Origin: Pseudomonadota bacterium
GTDB taxonomy: Bacteria; Pseudomonadota; Alphaproteobacteria; Rhizobiales; Hyphomicrobiaceae
NCBI GenBank assembly: GCA_023430845.1
Contig: JAEYYJ010000072.1
Coordinates: 1-10,222 of the forward strand
DNA: 10,222 nucleotides
Direction: 5' to 3'
The position numbers were made by a program, and so were the translations under genes. A model generated the notes under the pieces. The model made no database searches. It was not told where the DNA came from and worked only from the letters and a program-made list of their open reading frames with translations. Numbering within the stretch: position 1 is the stretch's first letter; each line of letters begins with the position of its first letter. This document shows, piece after piece, positions 6,745 to 10,222 of this stretch.

Positions 6745-7586
6745 TAAACTTTCCCCTTCCACGGCACGGCCCAGCGTTCGAACCAGCGCATGAGCAGTTC
6801 GAACGCGAAAGCCACGACGCCGATCAGCAGAATGCCGAGGATCACGACATCGGTCCGCAGGAAGTTCGAGGCATTGAAGACCATCTTGCCGAGCCCGGCG
6901 TCGGCGGCAACCATTTCCGCGGCGACGAGCGTCGTCCAACCGACGCCCATACCGATGCGCAAGCCGACGAGAATCTCCGGCAGCGCACCCGGCATGATGA
7001 TGTGACGAATGACCTGCGCACGCGAGGCACCCATGGAGAGGGCGGCCTGGATTTGCTCCTGTGAAACGGAGCGGACACCGGCACGCGCGGCGAGCGTCAC
7101 CGGCGCGAAGATCGCGAGAAACAGCAGGATGATCTTCGATTCCTCGCCGATACCGAACCAGACGATCATCAGCGGCAGATAGGCGAGCGGCGGTAGGGGC
7201 CGGTAGAATTCGATGGGCGGATCGAAGATGCCGCGCGCGATGCGGCTCGTGCCCATGAGAATGCCGATGGGGATGCCGAGCGCGACGGCGAGCGCAAAGG
7301 CACTGAACACACGCGCCATGCTGGCGAGGAAGTGCCCCCAGAGCGTGGCATCGTCCAGTTCGCCGTTTATCGCCTGAATGAAGGCGCTCCAGATGGCTTC
7401 GGGCTTCGGCAGAAAGAGCCGGCTCACCCAGCCCATATGCGTCACGAACCACCATCCGCCGAGCAGGATCGCGATCGTGACGATGTTGATGGCGAGCGTA
7501 GAACCTTCGCCGAGCACGCGATACCGGCTCGTGTAGACGCGGCGGGTGGGAGCAGCAGGCGCGCCTGTAGCTTCGCTCACAGCCAT
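6744..7586 (-). CDS. ABC transporter permease, TauC/SsuC type
   Basis: A 280-residue inner-membrane permease of the nitrate/sulfonate/taurine importer class. The N-terminal ~28 residues are polar and cytoplasmic. Hydrophobic segments follow at about 29-50, 85-112, 132-144, 150-168, 205-225 and 246-266. The EAA coupling loop, which contacts the ATPase, is clear at about 180-205: QAALSMGASRAQVIRHIIMPGALPEI contains the invariant Gly (G186) in the SMGAS context (given here by its two ends and key residue). LPPLAYLPLMIVWFG at 131-145 is also typical of TauC/SsuC. The start at 7586 is preceded by GGGAG 7 bases away. The upstream ATPase gene stops 12 bp before it, so the two are co-transcribed and probably translationally coupled. 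Two copies would pair with two ATPase subunits. The ligand is set by the binding protein, not by this subunit. Confidence 0.92.
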   Translation of the reverse strand: MAVSEATGAPAAPTRRVYTSRYRVLGEGSTLAINIVTIAILLGGWWFVTHMGWVSRLFLPKPEAIWSAFIQAINGELDDATLWGHFLASMARVFSAFALAVALGIPIGILMGTSRIARGIFDPPIEFYRPLPPLAYLPLMIVWFGIGEESKIILLFLAIFAPVTLAARAGVRSVSQEQIQAALSMGASRAQVIRHIIMPGALPEILVGLRIGMGVGWTTLVAAEMVAADAGLGKMVFNASNFLRTDVVILGILLIGVVAFAFELLMRWFERWAVPWKGKV

Positions 7587-7598
7587 AGCGATCTCCCG

Positions 7599-8414
7599 TC
7601 AATCACGGCGTTGAATATCGCCCAGAACCTGCTCGCGCATGGCGATGAAATCGGGGCTCGCTTTCACGGTCCGCGCATTCTTTGTCTCGATGTAGCGGCG
7701 TCCGAAGTCGAGGTCATAGCTCTTCTCGATCTTGCCGGGACGTGGTGTCATCACGATCAGCCTAGTCGCGAGGAAAATGGCCTCTTCGACGGAGTGCGTG
7801 ATGAAGAACACCATCTTTCCCGTGCGGTGCCACACATCGAGAATGAGTTCCTGCACCTGCTCGCGGGTGAGGGCGTCGAGCGCGCCGAGTGGTTCGTCCA
7901 TGAGCAGCACTTCGGGATCGGAGGCGAGCGCGCGGGCAATGCCGACGCGCTGCTGCATACCGCCCGAAAGCTCGTAGATCATCTTTTCGGCGAAGTCTCC
8001 GAGGCCGACGAGGGCGAGCTGCTCGCGTGCGATGGCGTAGCGCTCGTCCTTGCCGACGCCGCGCATCTTGGGGCCGAATGCCACGTTGTCGATTACATTC
8101 AGCCACGGCATGAGCGCGTGCTTTTGGAACACGACGCCGCGATCGGCGCCCGGCCTCTCGACGGGTGCGCCGTCGAGCAGAATCTCTCCATCCGAGGGTG
8201 TGAGAAATCCGGCCATGCAGGAAAGAAGTGTCGTCTTCCCGCAGCCCGAGGCGCCGATGGCGACGACGAAATCGCCGGCCCTCATATCGAGGTTCACGTG
8301 CGACAGGGCTTCGACAATGCCGTCGCGCGTGGCATAGCGGACTGAGAGATCCTGGACGTTGAGCGTGGCGCTGGTGGACCGTCGCTCGGCGGCGGGCCGT
8401 GTCATCGTCACCAT
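7599..8414 (-). CDS. ABC transporter ATP-binding protein, TauB/SsuB type
   Basis: A 271-residue cytoplasmic ATPase that powers the importer. Motifs in order: Walker [10 protein letters not shown] at 54-62, Q-loop Gln97 in [11 protein letters not shown], signature LSGGMQQR at 149-156, Walker B VLLMDEP at 169-175 with catalytic E174, D-loop LGALD, and switch His207 in ITHSVEEA. The [17 protein letters not shown] stretch after the Q-loop is characteristic of the nitrate/sulfonate/taurine subfamily. The C-terminal ~35 residues extend beyond the core without a recognisable domain. ATG 8414 is chosen because GAGAGG lies 4 bases before it; the next in-frame ATG (8405) would be too far from that site. 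It lies between the binding-protein gene (33 bp upstream) and the permease gene (12 bp downstream). All catalytic motifs are intact. Confidence 0.94.
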   Translation of the reverse strand: MVTMTRPAAERRSTSATLNVQDLSVRYATRDGIVEALSHVNLDMRAGDFVVAIGASGCGKTTLLSCMAGFLTPSDGEILLDGAPVERPGADRGVVFQKHALMPWLNVIDNVAFGPKMRGVGKDERYAIAREQLALVGLGDFAEKMIYELSGGMQQRVGIARALASDPEVLLMDEPLGALDALTREQVQELILDVWHRTGKMVFFITHSVEEAIFLATRLIVMTPRPGKIEKSYDLDFGRRYIETKNARTVKASPDFIAMREQVLGDIQRRD

Positions 8415-8447
8415 GAAACCTCTCGGTCCTGTGTGATCAGTGTTTCG

Positions 8448-9458
8448 TCACTTCGCGGCCGCGGCAGCGAACTCCGGGTTGACGAATTTGCCGAAGTCCT
8501 TCGGGATTTCGGTAATCCGCTTCTGATCCAGCAGGAACTGCGCGGTATTCGCGAGAGCCTTGGCGATGCCGCCGTCGGCCCCACCGCCGAGCCACTTGTT
8601 GGAAGCCTGCTCGGCTGCCGTCGGGAAGGCATAGTCGGCGAGGACAGCTGGCACGTCATCGGGCTTGGCGCCGACGATCTTGGCAATCGCGGCAGCATTG
8701 TCCGAGCCCTTGGCGTACTTGCCGGGGTTGGCCTTGTAGTCCGCGTCCGCTTCAGCCAGGATTTTGACGAACGCCGTGAGGAAGTCCTTGTGCTGGGCCG
8801 CCCAGGCGCGGTTGGCGATGATGCCATCGAAGGTCGGTGCACCCTGCTTGCCCACTTCCGCCGACGACGTGATCACGGTGCCGTCGGCCTTCACTTTGGA
8901 GAGGACGGGCTCCCAGATGAAGGTTGCGTCGAGATCACCGCGCTCCCAAGCAGCAGCGATCTCCGGCGGCCGGAGATTGAGGATTTGAATCTCCTTCGGG
9001 TTCACACCGGCTTTGTTGAGGGCGAACAGGAGCTGATAGTGCGCCGTCGAGACGAAGGGCGTCGCGACCTTCTTGCCCTTGAGATCGGCGAGCGTCTTGA
9101 CGCCTGATTTCTTCGAAGCAATGAGCTGCTCGGCATTGTTGATGTCGTCGAGAACCCAGATGACTTGGATATCGATGCCTTGGGCCGCCGCTGCAGTAAT
9201 CGGGCTCGATCCGGCTTCGCCGATCGGCACCTGCCCGGAGGCCATGGCCTTGATGACGTCGCCGCCACCGGCGAACTGCTTCCAGGAGATCTTGTAGCCC
9301 GTGGCCTTCTCGATTGCGCCCGCCGATTGCGCGACGCGATAGGGCACGATCATGTCCTGATAGGCGATCGTGACTTCCTTGGTTTGTGCGACGGCGGCGC
9401 TGGCAGCGACGGCGAGAGCCATCGGGATCGAGAGGAGAAGTCTCGGATTTAGCTTCAT
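8448..9458 (-). CDS. tauA: TauA-like periplasmic substrate-binding protein of an ABC importer
   Basis: A 336-residue secreted binding protein. The signal peptide has a basic n-region (K2, R6), a hydrophobic core and an AVA-Q cleavage site after about residue 24; there is no lipobox. The mature protein follows the E. coli TauA pattern closely: TIAYQ at 30-34, ASGQVPIGEAGSSP at 73-86, FVSTAHYQLL at 135-144, PPEIAAAWERGDLDATFIWEP at 164-184 (key residues W171, R173, D175, W182) and GKQGAPTFD at 203-211. This makes taurine or a related sulfonate or small zwitterion the default guess, but no desulfonation gene is present and the genomic context is amide and acyl-CoA metabolism, so the ligand may differ. 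ATG 9458 follows TGAGG at 6 bases. It is the first gene of the three-gene importer operon. Confidence 0.92.
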   Translation of the reverse strand: MKLNPRLLLSIPMALAVAASAAVAQTKEVTIAYQDMIVPYRVAQSAGAIEKATGYKISWKQFAGGGDVIKAMASGQVPIGEAGSSPITAAAAQGIDIQVIWVLDDINNAEQLIASKKSGVKTLADLKGKKVATPFVSTAHYQLLFALNKAGVNPKEIQILNLRPPEIAAAWERGDLDATFIWEPVLSKVKADGTVITSSAEVGKQGAPTFDGIIANRAWAAQHKDFLTAFVKILAEADADYKANPGKYAKGSDNAAAIAKIVGAKPDDVPAVLADYAFPTAAEQASNKWLGGGADGGIAKALANTAQFLLDQKRITEIPKDFGKFVNPEFAAAAAK

Positions 9459-9474
9459 TTATGCCTCACTAAAG

Positions 9475-9492
9475 ATGCTGAGCATTTATGCT
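9475..9492. promoter_or_regulatory. Cluster of three half-sites just upstream of the binding-protein gene
   Basis: The + strand reads ATGCT, G, AGCAT, TT, ATGCT, which is three alternating copies of one 5-bp half-site in 18 bp, ending 17 bp before the start codon. A 9-bp direct repeat CATTTATGC (9456-9464 and 9483-9491) overlaps both the cluster and the start codon. This looks like an operator. Protein binding is inferred. Confidence 0.4.
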
Positions 9493-9557
9493 TCGCCGAC
9501 GGATCGTACACACGGAGCGAGCGCGCGCCATACGAGTGGATCGACGAATTTCTACAA

Positions 9558-9596
9558 AGCTTATCTCCTGTCCGGCGCGGTTATCCGCCGCCGGAC
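9558..9596 (-). promoter_or_regulatory. Shared motif and dyad upstream of the transporter operon, copy 2
   Basis: Read on the minus strand: GTCCGGCG, 11 bases, CGCCGGACAGG, one base, GATAAGCT. The 8-bp arms form a perfect inverted repeat. Inside the 11-base spacer, CGG and CCG can pair around TTAT to extend the hairpin with one bulge. The CGCCGGACAGG plus GATA(A/G)GCT half matches 5722-5742. No T-run follows on either strand, so an operator is more likely than a terminator. Confidence 0.4.
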
Positions 9597-9717
9597 GCAA
9601 TAATCCTACACGGGCTGAATCAAATTGCCAGCAAATGAGACGACTCGTTCTGCCGGATGAAACGGCAGCACGCTGGGAGATGGCGGAAATATTGGGCGGA
9701 GGCAGAACGTGCTGACG

Positions 9718-9972
9718 TTACCCGGCCAGATCTGGATCCTCGCGGTCGTGCGCATGGCCAATGGCTTGAAGAACGTCCCGGGTAAGTTTTGCTGGACTGA
9801 CGATGACCTTTCCATCGTGAACGCCGACAATCGCTGAGCCAGGAATGTCGAACTCGCCGGCGTTCTCTATGAACAAGATAAAACGGTCCCCCCTGATCTC
9901 ACGCACCGCACCAATGCCCTCTTGGCCCTCGGCGAGGAACACCATGTCTCCGATTGCGACGTCTTTGATCAT
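9718..9972 (-). CDS. Small uncharacterised PRC-barrel/DUF2171-like protein
   Basis: An 84-residue protein with no cysteine, signal peptide or membrane segment. The order of short beta-strand-like blocks, GDMVFLAEGQEGIGAVREI then DRFILFI then FDIPGSAIVGVHDGKVIV, resembles small PRC-barrel or DUF2171 proteins, which begin with a similar set-point loop and end with a value-plus-Val strand; this assignment is by eye and tentative. The C-terminal tail is acidic and His-containing (GHAHDREDPDLAG). The start at 9972 is chosen over longer in-frame options up to 10071 because GGAGAGAGA (9978-9986) precedes it and the upstream extension is low-complexity Ala/Arg sequence. Function is unknown. It sits upstream of the transporter on the same strand, but 259 bp away with hairpins between, so it is probably a separate unit. 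Confidence 0.7.
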   Translation of the reverse strand: MIKDVAIGDMVFLAEGQEGIGAVREIRGDRFILFIENAGEFDIPGSAIVGVHDGKVIVSPAKLTRDVLQAIGHAHDREDPDLAG

Positions 9973-10114
9973 AGTTTTCTCTCTCCAAGCTTTGTCGGCT
10001 CGCGGCGGCGCAGCAGCCTGCGGCATCAAACTCCGTGCTGTCGCATGGTCGCCGCGGGCATACTGCCCCATGTGAATGCGTCAGCACCCCTTCCCAGCAG
10101 ACCGCGGCAAAAAG
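9973..10114. other. Intergenic region upstream of the PRC-barrel-like gene
   Basis: This 142-bp gap has the ribosome binding site of the small gene at its left end (9978-9986). A distant inverted repeat GCCGCGG/CCGCGGC (10051-10057, 10102-10108) has a 44-base loop and no T-run in a useful place. No terminator for the partial gene and no promoter could be identified. Confidence 0.4.
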
Positions 10115-10222
10115 CTAAAACGCTCTCGCCTGCATACCTTCCTGATAGCGCTTGAGGTACTGGCCGACGAAGTCGTAGCCGACATAGCGGCTGTAGGCAT
10201 CGGCGAGGCGCTTGGTGATCGG
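10115..10222 (-). CDS. 3' end of an unidentified gene, rest outside the window
   Basis: The minus strand is open from the window edge to TAG at 10115-10117 and encodes 35 residues beginning PITKRLADAYSRYVGYDF and ending KRYQEGMQARAF. The segment is rich in Tyr, Arg and Gln and looks like a helical C-terminus. Its codon use (GCC, GGC, CGC, CTC, AAG) matches the neighbouring genes, which supports real coding. I do not recognise the family. The next gene downstream on the strand starts 142 bp further on. Confidence 0.55.
   Translation of the reverse strand, partial: PITKRLADAYSRYVGYDFVGQYLKRYQEGMQARAF

Larger units (their letters stand above)
9459..9717. promoter_or_regulatory. Transporter operon leader and control region
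   Basis: This 259-bp gap separates the small PRC-barrel-like gene from the binding-protein gene, both on the minus strand. It carries three ATGCT/AGCAT half-sites (9475-9492), the dyad GTCCGGCG/CGCCGGAC (9570-9577, 9589-9596) containing the shared CGCCGGACAGG motif, a CTGCCG/CGGCAG hairpin (9650-9655, 9663-9668) and a CAGCACG/CGTGCTG inverted repeat (9666-9672, 9708-9714). No believable -35/-10 pair or small gene was found. Confidence 0.5.

Noticed and set aside
7332..8345. 337-codon open frame on the + strand across the permease and ATPase genes
   Set aside because: It is antisense to two genes with complete transporter motifs and shows no domain of its own.
9541..9560. TTGTAG on the minus strand as a -35 box with TATGGC as a -10 box for the transporter operon
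   Set aside because: The spacing is 19 bases and both boxes are poor matches, so no promoter is called.
9488..9715. Possible small + strand gene in the transporter leader
   Set aside because: It has no ribosome binding site, no plausible protein features, and overlaps the putative control elements.
1..10222. CRISPR array, insertion sequence, tRNA or prophage remnants
   Set aside because: No regularly spaced repeats, transposase motifs, terminal inverted repeats, cloverleaf sequences or phage genes were found on reading both strands.

Overview
The window is GC-rich and densely coded, with strong Shine-Dalgarno sites and short intergenic gaps. Gene content and codon style suggest a free-living proteobacterium, most likely an alphaproteobacterium of the Hyphomicrobiales type. 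That placement is inference from general character; no rRNA, tRNA or taxonomic marker is present. There is no sign of phage, insertion sequences or CRISPR.

Layout from left to right: the 3' part of a TfoX N-terminal-domain protein (+); an SDR dehydrogenase followed by an amidase-signature amidase (both -, 24 bp apart); a CaiB/BaiF family CoA-transferase (+); a second SDR dehydrogenase followed by a crotonase-family enoyl-CoA isomerase/hydratase (both -, 13 bp apart); an acetamidase/formamidase family hydrolase (+); a complete TauABC-type ABC importer (all -, binding protein, ATPase, permease); a small PRC-barrel/DUF2171-like protein (-); and the last 35 codons of an unidentified gene (-). Transcription units alternate in direction, giving two divergent control regions (2594-2807 and 5629-5780) and a 259-bp leader before the transporter (9459-9717).

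Read together, the genes look like a small-molecule catabolic island. An ABC importer brings in a small organic solute. Two unrelated amidases could release ammonia and a carboxylic acid. The CaiB-type transferase would put the acid on CoA, the crotonase-fold enzyme would isomerise or hydrate the acyl-CoA, and the two SDRs would oxidise alcohol intermediates. The substrate cannot be read from the sequence. The importer is TauA-like by sequence, but no TauD dioxygenase or other desulfonating enzyme is in the window.

The most interesting signals beyond the genes are these. An 11-bp motif, CGCCGGACAGG, is shared in the same orientation upstream of the formamidase-family gene and the transporter, each time paired with an upstream inverted GTCCGG and followed by GATA(A/G)GCT. 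A cluster of three ATGCT/AGCAT half-sites lies just before the binding-protein start codon. A terminator-like hairpin with a T-run lies in the leader of the CoA-transferase gene. The crotonase-fold enzyme lacks both classical hydratase glutamates but keeps an acidic residue at an isomerase-type position.
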